DNA of 64,000 nucleotides from an uncultured Porphyromonadaceae bacterium (GCA_947643165.1 CANRVB010000010.1:1-64000), one strand, 5' to 3'; shown: positions 1 to 12,652, counted from the first letter of the stretch. Notes: generated by a model not told the origin, from the sequence alone. Program-made: numbers and translations.

Positions 1-54
1 CCCCGACCCTCTGCTTGTAAGGCAGATGCTCTGAACCAGCTGAGCTAAGCGCCC
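1..54 (-). tRNA. tRNA-Val(TAC), truncated by window edge
   Basis: Minus-strand tRNA whose 5' end is at 54. It is identical over the visible part to the complete tRNA-Val at 98-172, including the anticodon arm with loop CTTACAA (anticodon TAC). The 3' part, with most of the T arm and the acceptor 3' strand, lies outside the window. It is the downstream member of a tandem pair. Confidence 0.93.
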
Positions 55-97
55 GGGTGTTTTAAGCAAAGAGATAAGAGAACGATAATTCGTTTTG

Positions 98-172
98 TGG
101 GCGCTGAGGGATTCGAACCCCCGACCCTCTGCTTGTAAGGCAGATGCTCTGAACCAGCTGAGCTAAGCGCCC
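98..172 (-). tRNA. tRNA-Val(TAC)
   Basis: A complete 75-base cloverleaf on the minus strand. The acceptor stem is GGGCGCT/AGCGCCC with discriminator A. The anticodon stem TCTGC/GCAGA closes loop CTTACAA, giving anticodon TAC, and the T loop is TTCGAAT. No CCA is encoded. It is followed 43 bases downstream by a second copy, and both probably share the promoter at 193-224. Confidence 0.97.
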
Positions 173-192
173 TCTCTTTGCTAAAAGCGATG

Positions 193-224
193 CAAAGTTA
201 TGGAGAATTTTGATAAGCTCCAAA
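193..224 (-). promoter_or_regulatory. Promoter of the tRNA-Val pair
   Basis: Read on the minus strand: -33 TTTG (224-221), exactly 20 bases, then -7 TAACTTTG (200-193), a full match to the Bacteroidetes TAnnTTTG element. It lies about 20 bases upstream of tRNA-Val. Confidence 0.8.
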
Positions 225-286
225 TTTTTCGGGAACTTTTTTGCGAAAAAATTTTAGGCTTATTTTGTAATATGCTGAACGACAGG

Positions 287-769
287 TTATTCCGGGTAGG
301 ATAAATTTTCGGGCTTAATGTCGGCCAGGACTTCATCGAGGAAGGTCCGGGCTGCCTGCTGTGCGAGCGGAAGGTCCATGAAGGAGTAGTTTCCGCAGTC
401 GCGAGGTGTAGCTCCGGGGATTTGGCCCCGGAAGCCGGCGACAAAAGTCATGGCTTCGGATATGAGGGGCACTATGTCGGCTGCGGAGAGGTCGCCTTGG
501 ATGAGGAGGTAGTTTCCGGTGCAGCATCCCATGGGTCCCCAGTAGACTATGCGGTGGCTCCAGATGGGGTGGTTGCGCAGGAATGTGGCGACAAGGTGCT
601 CCATGGCGTGGAGGGCTTCGGGCCGGAGGGCTGGCTGCCGGTTGGGAAGGGTCATCCGGATGTCGAATGTGGTGATGATGTCGCCTGCGGGGGTTGTGTC
701 TTTACGGCTGACAAAAATTCCTCGCTGCAGACGGTTGTGGTCGATGGTGAAGCTTGCGATTTTTTTCAT
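287..769 (-). CDS. luxS: S-ribosylhomocysteine lyase LuxS
   Basis: A 160-residue protein of normal LuxS length. LuxS cleaves S-ribosylhomocysteine to homocysteine and DPD, the precursor of autoinducer-2, in the cytoplasmic activated-methyl cycle. The metal motif HAMEH is at residues 54-58 (His54, Glu57, His58) and the third metal ligand Cys125 lies in DCGNY. The catalytic Cys82 sits in GCCTG, where the family usually has GCRTG, so the usual Arg is Cys here. The start MKKIASF is chosen because it matches the family N-terminus; an in-frame ATG at 793 would add eight unrelated residues. It lies downstream of tRNA-Ser on the same strand, with a terminator-like hairpin between them. Confidence 0.96.
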   Translation of the reverse strand: MKKIASFTIDHNRLQRGIFVSRKDTTPAGDIITTFDIRMTLPNRQPALRPEALHAMEHLVATFLRNHPIWSHRIVYWGPMGCCTGNYLLIQGDLSAADIVPLISEAMTFVAGFRGQIPGATPRDCGNYSFMDLPLAQQAARTFLDEVLADIKPENLSYPE

Positions 770-774
770 AATAT

Positions 775-807
775 AAAAAAGTCCCGGAGGCATTGCTGCT
801 TACGGGA
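775..807 (-). terminator. Putative terminator of tRNA-Ser
   Basis: On the minus strand a TCCCG/CGGGA stem (807-803 with 786-782), with a possible inner GCA/TGC pairing, is followed by six T (780-775). It sits directly between tRNA-Ser and the luxS start codon, with the T run only 5 bases before the luxS ATG. The stem is short, so strength is uncertain. Confidence 0.5.
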
Positions 808-821
808 TTCAAAGAATAGAG

Positions 822-909
822 CGGAGCGAGGGGGATTCGAACCCCCGAGCCGCTTTTGGCGACTACACGCTTTCCAGGCGTGCCTCTTCAACCACTCGAG
901 CATCGCTCC
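822..909 (-). tRNA. tRNA-Ser(GGA)
   Basis: An 88-base class II tRNA with a long variable arm. The acceptor stem is GGAGCGA/TCGCTCC with discriminator G. The anticodon stem CACGC/GCGTG closes loop CTGGAAA, anticodon GGA. The variable arm and T arm (GGGGG TTCGAAT CCCCC) are intact. Confidence 0.97.
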
Positions 910-922
910 AAAAAACTGTTGA

Positions 923-954
923 CAAAGGTATGTATATTTTCTGAATCAACCAAA
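923..954 (-). promoter_or_regulatory. Promoter of tRNA-Ser
   Basis: Minus strand: -33 TTTG (954-951), 20 bases, -7 TACCTTTG (930-923). Full match to the Bacteroidetes consensus, 13 bases upstream of the tRNA. Confidence 0.8.
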
Positions 955-1023
955 TTTATGATAAAATGGAGGAAAAAATGTGAGAAAGGGGATATTTGGC
1001 AAAAAACAGCCGGGCAAAAGTTG

Positions 1024-1031
1024 TATATTTG
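1024..1031 (+). promoter_or_regulatory. -7 element for the GH2 gene
   Basis: TATATTTG matches TAnnTTTG, 37 bases before the GH2 start. No -33 TTTG is found at the usual 19-21 base distance, so this is a partial match. Confidence 0.45.
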
Positions 1032-1053
1032 TGGAAAAATCACTGATCCTTAA

Positions 1054-5103
<4,050 letters not shown>

Positions 5104-5126
5104 GTTTGATCGCAGGAGTGATAAAA

Positions 5127-5167
5127 GGTATCCGGGATGTCCAGAACGGGCGTCCCGGGTATTTTTT
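5127..5167 (+). terminator. Terminator after the GH2 gene
   Basis: The stem GGTATCCGGGATG pairs with CGTCCCGGGTAT (with G-T pairs) and is followed by six T (5162-5167). A typical intrinsic terminator. Confidence 0.8.
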
Positions 5168-5202
5168 AGTGGAAAGGGAGAGAGGAGAGCGGAGGGTGTC
5201 GG

Positions 5203-5233
5203 TTGCGGGTTTGTGTGGAAATGAGTAATTTTG
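5203..5233 (+). promoter_or_regulatory. Promoter of the G3E GTPase gene
   Basis: -33 TTG (5203-5205), 20 bases, -7 TAATTTTG (5226-5233), a match to TAnnTTTG. The start codon is 35 bases downstream. No Zur-like operator was recognised. Confidence 0.65.
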
Positions 5234-5268
5234 CGGAGATAGTTTAATATTGAAATTTCATAAAGGAA

Positions 5269-6561
5269 ATGGAAAGACGACAGGTGCCTGTGCTGTTGCT
5301 CACGGGCTATCTTGGCAGTGGAAAGACCACTCTTGTCAACCGTATTCTGAATAACCGTAGGGGTATAAAGTTTGCGGTGATAGTGAACGATATAGGTGAG
5401 GTGAACATAGATGCCGACCTGATAGCCAAGGGCGGCATTGTAGATCAGCAGGACGATAGTCTGGTGGCGCTTCAGAACGGTTGTATATGCTGCACGCTGA
5501 AGATGGATCTGATCAAGCAGCTGACGGAGATAATAGATCAGCAGAAGTTTGACTATATAGTGATAGAGGCAAGCGGAATATGCGAGCCTGAGCCTATAGC
5601 GCAGACTATATGCACTATACCGCGGATGGGCGAGACGATGAACCGCTACGGAACGCCGAGGCTGGACTGCATAGTGACTGTGGCTGACGCGTTGAGGCTT
5701 CAGAGCGAGTTCGGGTGCGGAGAGCGTCTGAAGCGTGAGGATATAGGCGATGAGGATATAGAGAACCTGATAATCCAGCAGCTGGAGTTTTGCAATATAG
5801 TGGTGCTCAACAAGGTGTCGGAGGTGAGCGAGAGCGAGCGCAACCGCATAAGGGAGATAATACACGCTCTGCAGCCTTGTGCCGAGATAATAGACTGCGA
5901 CTTTGGCGATGTGGACCTTGACCGGATACTGAATACGGGTATGTTTGACTTTGAGCGTGTGGCTACGTCGGCGGCTTGGATACGCGAGCTTGAGCGGCGC
6001 GACGATGATGCTGAGGATGACGATGATGATGAGGAGGAACATGACCATGAACATGATCATCACCACCATCATGAGCACCACCATGATCATGAGGAGGAGC
6101 ATCACCATGATCATGATGATGAGCATGGGGAGGAGTGTCATCACTGCCATCATCACCACCATCATGACCATGATCATGGTGAGGCCGAGGAGTATGGCAT
6201 AGGGACGTTTGTGTATTTCAGACGCCGGCCGTTTGACTTGAACAAGTTTGACTATATGTGCGACAAGCAGTGGCCTGCGAGTGTGATCCGCGCCAAGGGT
6301 ATATGCTACTTCAAGGAGAATACCGACATGAGCTATCTGTTTGAGCAGGCGGGTGTGCAGAAGCGTATCACTCAGGCGGGTGCCTGGTTTGCCACGGCAC
6401 CGGCTGATGAGCTGGAGCAGTTTATGGCCAATGATCCGAATCTTGTGCGCGACTGGGATCCGGAGTACGGCGACAGAATGATAAAGATAGTGTTCATAGG
6501 CCAGAAGATGGACCGCCAGGCCATAACGGATCTGATGGATTCGTGTCTGGCGGATGATTGA
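5269..6561 (+). CDS. G3E-family (CobW/ZNG1-type) GTPase with His-rich segment
   Basis: A 430-residue cytoplasmic P-loop GTPase of the COG0523 group, whose members deliver metals (often zinc) to client enzymes. Visible are Walker A GYLGSGKT (13-20), the metal-binding GCICC motif (71-75), and NKVSE (181-185) as the guanine-specificity region. Between the GTPase and CobW C-terminal domains lies a segment at about 245-304 made almost only of His, Asp and Glu, with an ECHHC cysteine pair, probably a metal buffer. The C-terminal domain (about 308-430) is intact. No cobalamin-synthesis genes are adjacent, so a zinc or other metal chaperone role is more likely than cobaltochelatase support. Substrate metal is inferred. 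Confidence 0.9.
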   Translation: MERRQVPVLLLTGYLGSGKTTLVNRILNNRRGIKFAVIVNDIGEVNIDADLIAKGGIVDQQDDSLVALQNGCICCTLKMDLIKQLTEIIDQQKFDYIVIEASGICEPEPIAQTICTIPRMGETMNRYGTPRLDCIVTVADALRLQSEFGCGERLKREDIGDEDIENLIIQQLEFCNIVVLNKVSEVSESERNRIREIIHALQPCAEIIDCDFGDVDLDRILNTGMFDFERVATSAAWIRELERRDDDAEDDDDDEEEHDHEHDHHHHHEHHHDHEEEHHHDHDDEHGEECHHCHHHHHHDHDHGEAEEYGIGTFVYFRRRPFDLNKFDYMCDKQWPASVIRAKGICYFKENTDMSYLFEQAGVQKRITQAGAWFATAPADELEQFMANDPNLVRDWDPEYGDRMIKIVFIGQKMDRQAITDLMDSCLADD

Positions 6562-6576
6562 GCCGAAAAAGCATAG

Positions 6577-6632
6577 ATCAGGCCGCCCGGTAGTGCAGTG
6601 AGGATTAGCGCTGCATAGCCGGGCGGCCTGAT
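6577..6632. terminator. Bidirectional hairpin between convergent genes
   Basis: A 14-base perfect inverted repeat (ATCAGGCCGCCCGG at 6577-6590 with its complement at 6619-6632), plus an inner TGCAG/CTGCA pairing. It lies between the convergent GTPase and oxidoreductase genes. The T run is poor (TTTATGATT on plus). Confidence 0.65.
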
Positions 6633-6665
6633 TTATGATTGGCCGAGTAGGAATTAGCGTGATTG

Positions 6666-7940
6666 TCAGCCGCAGATGGGTGTTAGGCTGAGAGTCTGTC
6701 CGGTGTGTCGGCTTCGTTCGGCCTCGAAGATTATCCGGTGAGTCTCGAGGGCACCGTCGATTTCGGTCTGGATGCGTGTGCCGGGGTTTCGGACGGCGTT
6801 GATGAAGTCGGCCACGAGCTCGATGTCGGCACCACCGTGAAACTTGATGCGCTTGAGGTATGTGAAGTCGAACGTGGTGGTCTGTCGGGATTTGAAGTGG
6901 CGGGCTTCTACTATGGATCCGTTGCAGGTGATCTCGCCTTCGGTCATCTTGATGGCGATGTTGCGGCAGTCGCGCTGTGTGAAGACGTTTATGGCGAGGG
7001 ATATGAGCATTCCGTTGTCCATCTGCATGGTGACTATCTGGTTGTCGACCACGTCATTGTCGCACCGATAGACACATCGTCCGTATATTCCGTTGTCGAG
7101 CTGCTGCTGGATGACGTCGTCGACGGTTTGTCCGGGCGCGGGGATGAAGTTGCTGATCCACTCACGCCGGCGCTTGTAGAGGTCGATGGCCGAGTACGGG
7201 CACTTGTGCTCGATAGAGCAGTCGACACATCGGTCGGCGCTTCCTTCGGGCGCGTTCTCGCCGCGGAACCATAGGAGTGATCCGAAGGAGGATACCCGGC
7301 TGCATCCGGCGCCGCATATCCAGAGCAGGAAGTCGAGGTCGTGGCAGCATTTGGCCAGGAGCATCGGGTTGCTCTCTTTCTCGCGGTTCATGATGCCGCG
7401 GACGTAGCTGTGGGTGTCGCGGTCGATTCCAACCTCTTCGGTGTGGTTGATGGATATGATGCGTCCGTATGTGCCAGAGTCGACAAGCTCCTTGATCTTG
7501 ATGAACAGCGGATGGTAGCGCAGGACGTGGCAGATCGATACAATCTTGCCTTTGTCGCGAGCTTTGCGTGCTATCTGCAGACATTGATCGTAGGTCTGTG
7601 CGATAGGTTTCTCGAGCAGGATGTGATATCCGGCGTCGAGGGCGAGCATACATGGCCAGTAGTGTTCGTTCTCGGGGGTGCATATCATTACGGCATCGGC
7701 TTTGACCGGAGTGGCGAAAAAGTCGCGGTAGTGTGCGAACCGCATGTTTTCGGGAACTCCGAAGCGGTCGGCCATGTCGTTCCGCCGGACGGGGTCGGGC
7801 TCGACGACGGCCACAAGCCGGACAATGTCGGGATGGGTCTCGACAAAGTGCATGTAAGTACGCATCCTGTTGCCGGCCCCGATCGCAACAATCAGGGTCG
7901 GCTCAGTGGATGGATTAGGTATGGTCTGGTTTGGTGTCAC
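6666..7940 (-). CDS. Gfo/Idh/MocA oxidoreductase with cysteine cluster
   Basis: A 424-residue NAD(P)-dependent sugar dehydrogenase-type protein. The Rossmann nucleotide-binding motif GAGNRM is at about 21-26, the active-site EKP at 110-112, and HDLDFL at about 200-205. A cysteine group (Cys238, 241, 247 and Cys289, 293) interrupts the C-terminal domain and may bind a metal. There is no signal peptide, so it is probably cytoplasmic. The start is GTG at 7940, overlapping the TGA of the DUF1080 gene (GTGA), so the two are translationally coupled. It is the last gene of the SusC/D-linked operon and may reduce or isomerise a 3-keto sugar product (inference). Confidence 0.88.
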   Translation of the reverse strand: MTPNQTIPNPSTEPTLIVAIGAGNRMRTYMHFVETHPDIVRLVAVVEPDPVRRNDMADRFGVPENMRFAHYRDFFATPVKADAVMICTPENEHYWPCMLALDAGYHILLEKPIAQTYDQCLQIARKARDKGKIVSICHVLRYHPLFIKIKELVDSGTYGRIISINHTEEVGIDRDTHSYVRGIMNREKESNPMLLAKCCHDLDFLLWICGAGCSRVSSFGSLLWFRGENAPEGSADRCVDCSIEHKCPYSAIDLYKRRREWISNFIPAPGQTVDDVIQQQLDNGIYGRCVYRCDNDVVDNQIVTMQMDNGMLISLAINVFTQRDCRNIAIKMTEGEITCNGSIVEARHFKSRQTTTFDFTYLKRIKFHGGADIELVADFINAVRNPGTRIQTEIDGALETHRIIFEAERSRHTGQTLSLTPICG

Positions 7941-10900
7941 TTTTTGCTGCGGGCTTTTTTGCCTTTGGCTGGTTGCTGTTTAGTGAGATCAAGAACACGG
8001 ATATTGCGGAACTTCACGCCGGCACCATGACCGCAGAAGCTGATGTAGCCTTCCTTGTTGAACAGGCCGGGGTGGTTCTGATGGTCGAGGGTGTAGGGGT
8101 TTTTCTTAGCGCCGTCGGGTGCTACGTTGTGTCCCTGAGTAGCCTCGCGGATGTCGACGTCGGTCACAACTTTTCCGTCGACAGTCACTGTGATGCGGTC
8201 GCCTACAGCCTTGATTTCCTCGGTGTGCCACTGCTTGATGGGACCGAAGTCGATGTGCTCGGGCACGACAATACCGTAGACGGATCCGTGGTTCTGGTAA
8301 GGACGCAGACCGGTGTAGCCGTAGTTGTGGCCCTGGTAGAGGGGATCGTCGTGGTCGAGGATCTGTATCTCCATGCCTTCGTAAGCGGCGTCGACGCCAG
8401 TTACGTCCTTGCCTGTGCGGATTCCTACTCCATTGTTGACGGCCGGTACGTCGAAGAAGAATTCAAAGCGGAAGATGAAGTCGCTGTAGTTCTTCTTGGT
8501 GTAGAGATTGCCCTCGCCGCCGTATTGTGCTGTGACGTAGATGTTGCCGTCCTGAGGGATGTAGCCGGTTGTGTTGCCGTGGAAGTTCTCCATTGAACGT
8601 CCGTCGAACAGGATTTCGAAACCTTGCTCACGCTCCTCGTCGCTGAGGGTGTAGATGGGGGTGTCGGGGAGGACGTTGATGTAGAAATTGCGCAGCTCGA
8701 CGGGTGTTGAGGAGTCGGAAGCAAAGCTTACGGCACCTTTCACGGGAGCTTCCTTGTCGGAACCCGGGATCTTGTCGATGACCTGGTTGACTGCAATCTC
8801 GGTTCCGTTGGCCTCGAGAAAAATGCGGTCGTTTATCATCTTGATGTGTACGGGATTCCAGCCATCGGTGGCGGGCACTGAGACTGTGCCGTCGGTCAGC
8901 GAGATGCCGTTGGCGGCGCTGAGAGTGACAAGCGGCATAGACCGGAGTGTGATTGTGGCATCTCCTTTTCCGAGCCAGTCGAAGTAGATGTCGAAGTTCT
9001 CCATGTTGTCGCCGAGGGTTATAGAAGTGGCGCTCTCGGAGGTCTGGCCGTTCTTTCCGGCAGGCTTGAATCCGCCGTTGTCGTTCCAGTTGGCGAGTAT
9101 GCCGTCGATCATGTCGATAGAGTAGCCGGCGTCGGCGTTGCCTTTGGCTTTCTCAGCCTTGAATGAGCCGAGGGCCTTGTCGACAGCTCCGCGCATTGAC
9201 GCACCCTGCTGGAGCGATTCGTTGGCTTTGATTATGCTTGCGAATGTGCTTGCGGCTGCAAATCCGGCTACGGGGTCGCTGATGTAGTCGGCGGCCAGCA
9301 TTGCAGCGGGGAGGGTCGGGCTTTGGCTGAGGGCGCTAAGGAGCTGCTTGCGCACGGCATCGCCTGGCTTCAGGTCGAGGGCGCGGCTATAGAGATAGTA
9401 GGCCTGGCCCGGGGTGGTGTCGGCCTTCTTGACCATAGCGATATAGCGCTTGAGAATGGTGTCTTTTGATGCTCCGGGCGCAGCTGAGGCGGCCATGTCG
9501 TAGAGCACGTTGATCACGTCGGGGTTGTTGACCTGGAGGAGTGCGTCGAAAGCGGCCTGACGGTTGGAGCCGTTGTAGCCTTCCAGGAGTTTGGCTATGG
9601 CCTCGGGAGTACCGGCCTGTGCGAGCAGAGGATAGTAGAGCGATACATTTCCGGCTTTGGCGAGAGCTGCGTTTATGGCTTTGAACTGTGCGTCGGACGA
9701 GAGGGGCTGTAAGGCGCTTTTTGCGGCTTTCTGTATCAGAGCTGTTGATTTGCCTTCGGAGGCATTGAGCATAGTGCAGAGTGCGCTGAAGTCGGCGTCT
9801 GTGGCCACACCGTCGAGGGCGGCGTAGGCAGCCTGTGAGATGGCCGGATCGGCCGACTTGGTGAGATCGACGATCTGGCTGTAGGCTGAGTGGATGTGTC
9901 GGGCGGAAGCAAGCGAGAGAGCTTCGCAGACTGTTGTGGGGTTGTCTGACTTGAGGCAGCTGATGACACCCTGGTTTATGTTGCCATTGAACGAGAGGAG
10001 CGCCTTGTTTGCGGCCTCGGCGTGCAGACCACCCTTGTCGAGCTGTGCGAGCAGTGCGGCGAGCGCCTCATCGCCACCGATCTTCGATGCGGCATAGATA
10101 GCTGAAGTGGCAAGCTCGGTATTGCCGCTTTCCATAGCCTTGATGATCAGGCCGGTCTGTGAGGCGGCATGAATGTTGCCGAACCAACGCACAACGTCGA
10201 TCTGCGATTGTACAGGCAGGCTGTTGAACTTGGCGGCCACGGCGGCCACGATGCCTTCGCCGGCAGTGGGGATGGCGTTTACTATTGCTGTGTGGCGGTA
10301 TTGCGGCGACATATCTTTCAGGGCCGTGAGAATGGTCTTTGTGGCGTTGGCCTTGTCATTGCGGAGCATAAGGCGAAGACCTGCGCAACGCAGGGCCTGG
10401 TTTTTGTCCTTCATGAGAGTCTTGGCCTCCTTGATGACTGTCTTGCTGTCATCAATGTTGTTGAGCAGCTGCAGGTAGGCGTCGGTATCGCCCGAAGCGC
10501 GGAGAGTCTTGAGAGCAGCCGATGTGCCGCAGACAGCGAGGGCGTTGATTGCAGCGGCGCTTGCGGCGCTGTTGTCGGATTCGGCCCACTTGACCATAGT
10601 AGGCTCCACACCCTTGAGCTTGCGGAAGTAGGCTATGTATGCCAGATCGGCGCTGGGGGTGGTAGTGCTGTTGATGAGCGCGGTCAACTGGTCATCTACG
10701 CCCGGCATCAGAGCGAGGCCGTGTGTGGCCACGTGAGCCAGAGAGCTGTCGGCCAACAGACCTTTGTAGAGGTCGAAGTCGGCGGCAGTGCAGAGTTTGT
10801 TGAGCTGAGTGAGGATGAAAGCCTTGTTTGGCTCGTCGGTGCAAGCGGCGAGAGCCTTGACCAGAGCATCGTGGATAGGCTGTCGCAAGGCTTCGTTGCC

Positions 10901-11194
10901 ATCGGCGGTGACATAGTTGACCACTCCGTTAATGGCATATTCAGCCTTCGAGTTGTCGGCCTGGTTGGTCGGCTTGAGCATGTTGGTGAGCAGGTCGATG
11001 CCTGTGGCGCCGGTTCCTGCGAGCTCACCCATGATGCGGTGGTAGCTCTTGGCTGTCTGAGCCGGAAGTTGAGCAAGACCGTCGGTCACTACCGTCTCGG
11101 GCTTGCGGTTGCGGCTATCGGTCTGCGCCTGGGCTCCGAAGCCCAGACAGAGACAGATTGCCATGAGAACTATAGAATATATACTCTTTCTCAT
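7937..11194 (-). CDS. HEAT-repeat / DUF1080 (3-keto-disaccharide hydrolase family) protein
   Basis: A 1085-residue exported protein with a signal peptide ending near residue 23 (GAQAQ). About 35-640 is an alpha-helical, Ala/Leu-rich array of HEAT-like repeats. About 680-840 is a beta-rich LamG-like segment. About 857-1075 is the DUF1080 domain (LFDGRSMENF, GVGIRTG and the terminal ISFCGHG and FRNIRV features). The Pfam family is now associated with cleavage of 3-keto glycosides made by Gfo/Idh/MocA dehydrogenases. It lies between two such dehydrogenases. The C-terminus is Lys-rich. Catalytic function is inferred from family and context; the HEAT array may be a scaffold. Confidence 0.87.
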   Translation of the reverse strand: MRKSIYSIVLMAICLCLGFGAQAQTDSRNRKPETVVTDGLAQLPAQTAKSYHRIMGELAGTGATGIDLLTNMLKPTNQADNSKAEYAINGVVNYVTADGNEALRQPIHDALVKALAACTDEPNKAFILTQLNKLCTAADFDLYKGLLADSSLAHVATHGLALMPGVDDQLTALINSTTTPSADLAYIAYFRKLKGVEPTMVKWAESDNSAASAAAINALAVCGTSAALKTLRASGDTDAYLQLLNNIDDSKTVIKEAKTLMKDKNQALRCAGLRLMLRNDKANATKTILTALKDMSPQYRHTAIVNAIPTAGEGIVAAVAAKFNSLPVQSQIDVVRWFGNIHAASQTGLIIKAMESGNTELATSAIYAASKIGGDEALAALLAQLDKGGLHAEAANKALLSFNGNINQGVISCLKSDNPTTVCEALSLASARHIHSAYSQIVDLTKSADPAISQAAYAALDGVATDADFSALCTMLNASEGKSTALIQKAAKSALQPLSSDAQFKAINAALAKAGNVSLYYPLLAQAGTPEAIAKLLEGYNGSNRQAAFDALLQVNNPDVINVLYDMAASAAPGASKDTILKRYIAMVKKADTTPGQAYYLYSRALDLKPGDAVRKQLLSALSQSPTLPAAMLAADYISDPVAGFAAASTFASIIKANESLQQGASMRGAVDKALGSFKAEKAKGNADAGYSIDMIDGILANWNDNGGFKPAGKNGQTSESATSITLGDNMENFDIYFDWLGKGDATITLRSMPLVTLSAANGISLTDGTVSVPATDGWNPVHIKMINDRIFLEANGTEIAVNQVIDKIPGSDKEAPVKGAVSFASDSSTPVELRNFYINVLPDTPIYTLSDEEREQGFEILFDGRSMENFHGNTTGYIPQDGNIYVTAQYGGEGNLYTKKNYSDFIFRFEFFFDVPAVNNGVGIRTGKDVTGVDAAYEGMEIQILDHDDPLYQGHNYGYTGLRPYQNHGSVYGIVVPEHIDFGPIKQWHTEEIKAVGDRITVTVDGKVVTDVDIREATQGHNVAPDGAKKNPYTLDHQNHPGLFNKEGYISFCGHGAGVKFRNIRVLDLTKQQPAKGKKARSKK

Positions 11195-11242
11195 TTTGAT
11201 TGGTTATCGGGGATGAATGGGTATGTTTCGGGTAGGGTTTGC

Positions 11243-12529
11243 TCAGATCTTCCAGGGACCGCGCATTGGTTGGTCGATGAGTGCGTTGGCAGCGTCATCG
11301 CCTATGAATGTCTGGGTGGTCGGATCGAAAGCGAGTTCCTTTCGGCCCAGACGGAGCGCTATGGCGGCCTGGTTGACGAGAGTGCAGCTGTGATGTCCGT
11401 TCACTTCGTTCAGTGCGAACTTCTGGCGTGTGCGCACGCAGTCGAGGAAGTCGGTACGCTGAGGCTCGGGATCGGGCAGCTCGGCAAGTTTGTTCATGAC
11501 ATCGGGGATGGTACACTCAAAGCCTTTGTAAACCTTTCCTTTGGGACCTTCGATATACGGCACCTTGCCTTTGCTCTCATATCCTTCGCCTTCGAGGATA
11601 ATCTCGCAACCGTCGGCATAGGTGTACTTGATGCGGCGCCAGATGCCTACGGCATCGCTGTGCTGCTGGGGAGCCTCGACTTCGATCTTTACGGGGAAGT
11701 CGTCATCCTTGCCGAGCAGATACTGTATCGGGTCGAGGTAGTGCTGGCCCATGTCGGTCAGGCCACCGCCGTCGTAGTCCCAGTATCCGCGGAATGTCTG
11801 GTGCACACGGTGGGGATTGTAGGGCTTGTAGGGAGCCGGGCCGAGCCACATGTCGTAGTCGAGTTCCGAGGGTACTGCCTCGGCGGTGAGGTGGTCCTTG
11901 CCTACCCAGAAGAATTTCCAGGCGAAACCGGTGGCACCGCTCACGGTCACCTTGAGAGGCCATCCGAGCATGCCGCTGTCCACGAGTTTCTTGAGGGGCT
12001 GTACATCAGTTCCGAGTCCGTAGAATGTGTCTTTGAAGCGGAACCATGTGTTGAGGCGGAAAATGCGGTTATACCGCTCCACAGCCTCAATGACGCGCTT
12101 GCCTTCGCCGATTGTGCGGGTCATCGGCTTCTCACACCAGATATCCTTGCCGGCCTTTGCGGCTTCCACGGCCATTATTCCGTGCCAGTGCGGTGGAGTG
12201 GCTATGTGTACTATGTCAACGTTCTGGTCGTTGATCAGGTCGCGGAAGTCGTGGTATGGGGTGACGTTTTCGCCCAGCTTGTCCTTGGCCATCTTGACAG
12301 CCTGGTTGAGGTGATTCTGGTCGACATCGCACACCGAGACCAGACGGCACTTGTCGTCGCTGGTGAAGTGATATGATGAGCGGCCTATGCCGCCTACGCC
12401 GATGATTCCTTTGGTGAGCTGGTCGCTCGGGGCTATATATCCGTTGCCGCCGAGCACTTTGCGCGGTACTATGGAGAAGAGGCCGATTGCTCCGACGGTC
12501 TTTAGAAATGATCTTCTGTCGGTTTTCAT
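11243..12529 (-). CDS. Tat-exported Gfo/Idh/MocA oxidoreductase
   Basis: A 428-residue dehydrogenase with a twin-arginine signal (DRRSFLKTVGAIG, residues 4-16), implying export of a folded, cofactor-loaded enzyme to the periplasm. GIIGVGGIG (41-49) is the nucleotide-binding loop and CEKP (132-135) carries the active-site Lys. DMGQHYLD (about 259-266) matches the catalytic His/Asp region of GH109-like and 3-dehydrogenase relatives. The gap to the DUF1080 gene is 48 bases. It likely oxidises a glycoside at C3 before cleavage by the DUF1080 protein (inference). An alpha-N-acetylgalactosaminidase of the GH109 type is the main alternative. Confidence 0.88.
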   Translation of the reverse strand: MKTDRRSFLKTVGAIGLFSIVPRKVLGGNGYIAPSDQLTKGIIGVGGIGRSSYHFTSDDKCRLVSVCDVDQNHLNQAVKMAKDKLGENVTPYHDFRDLINDQNVDIVHIATPPHWHGIMAVEAAKAGKDIWCEKPMTRTIGEGKRVIEAVERYNRIFRLNTWFRFKDTFYGLGTDVQPLKKLVDSGMLGWPLKVTVSGATGFAWKFFWVGKDHLTAEAVPSELDYDMWLGPAPYKPYNPHRVHQTFRGYWDYDGGGLTDMGQHYLDPIQYLLGKDDDFPVKIEVEAPQQHSDAVGIWRRIKYTYADGCEIILEGEGYESKGKVPYIEGPKGKVYKGFECTIPDVMNKLAELPDPEPQRTDFLDCVRTRQKFALNEVNGHHSCTLVNQAAIALRLGRKELAFDPTTQTFIGDDAANALIDQPMRGPWKI

Positions 12530-12644
12530 TTAGGTAATGTTATAAAGTAGATTGGTCAGATAGAAATGTAATGCCTTGCGTGAGTTTGGCAGTATTATAT
12601 GAGGTGAGTTACAGCCATGTGCAGCCAGGGCGTTTACTTTTATG

Positions 12645-12652
12645 CAAATATA
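12645..12652 (-). promoter_or_regulatory. -7 element upstream of the oxidoreductase/DUF1080 genes
   Basis: Minus-strand TATATTTG matches TAnnTTTG, 115 bases before the oxidoreductase start. No clear -33 box. It would allow expression separate from SusC/D. The rest of the 334-base gap holds only the hairpin at 12767-12818. Confidence 0.45.

Noticed and set aside
6000..6180. Short repeated CATCAC/CATGAT units that look like a CRISPR or satellite
   Set aside because: They are codons of the His/Asp-rich protein segment, without spacers or fixed period.
10169..12376. 735-codon open frame on the plus strand
   Set aside because: It lies opposite two well-identified minus-strand genes (DUF1080 and oxidoreductase), has no family resemblance and arises from their codon bias.
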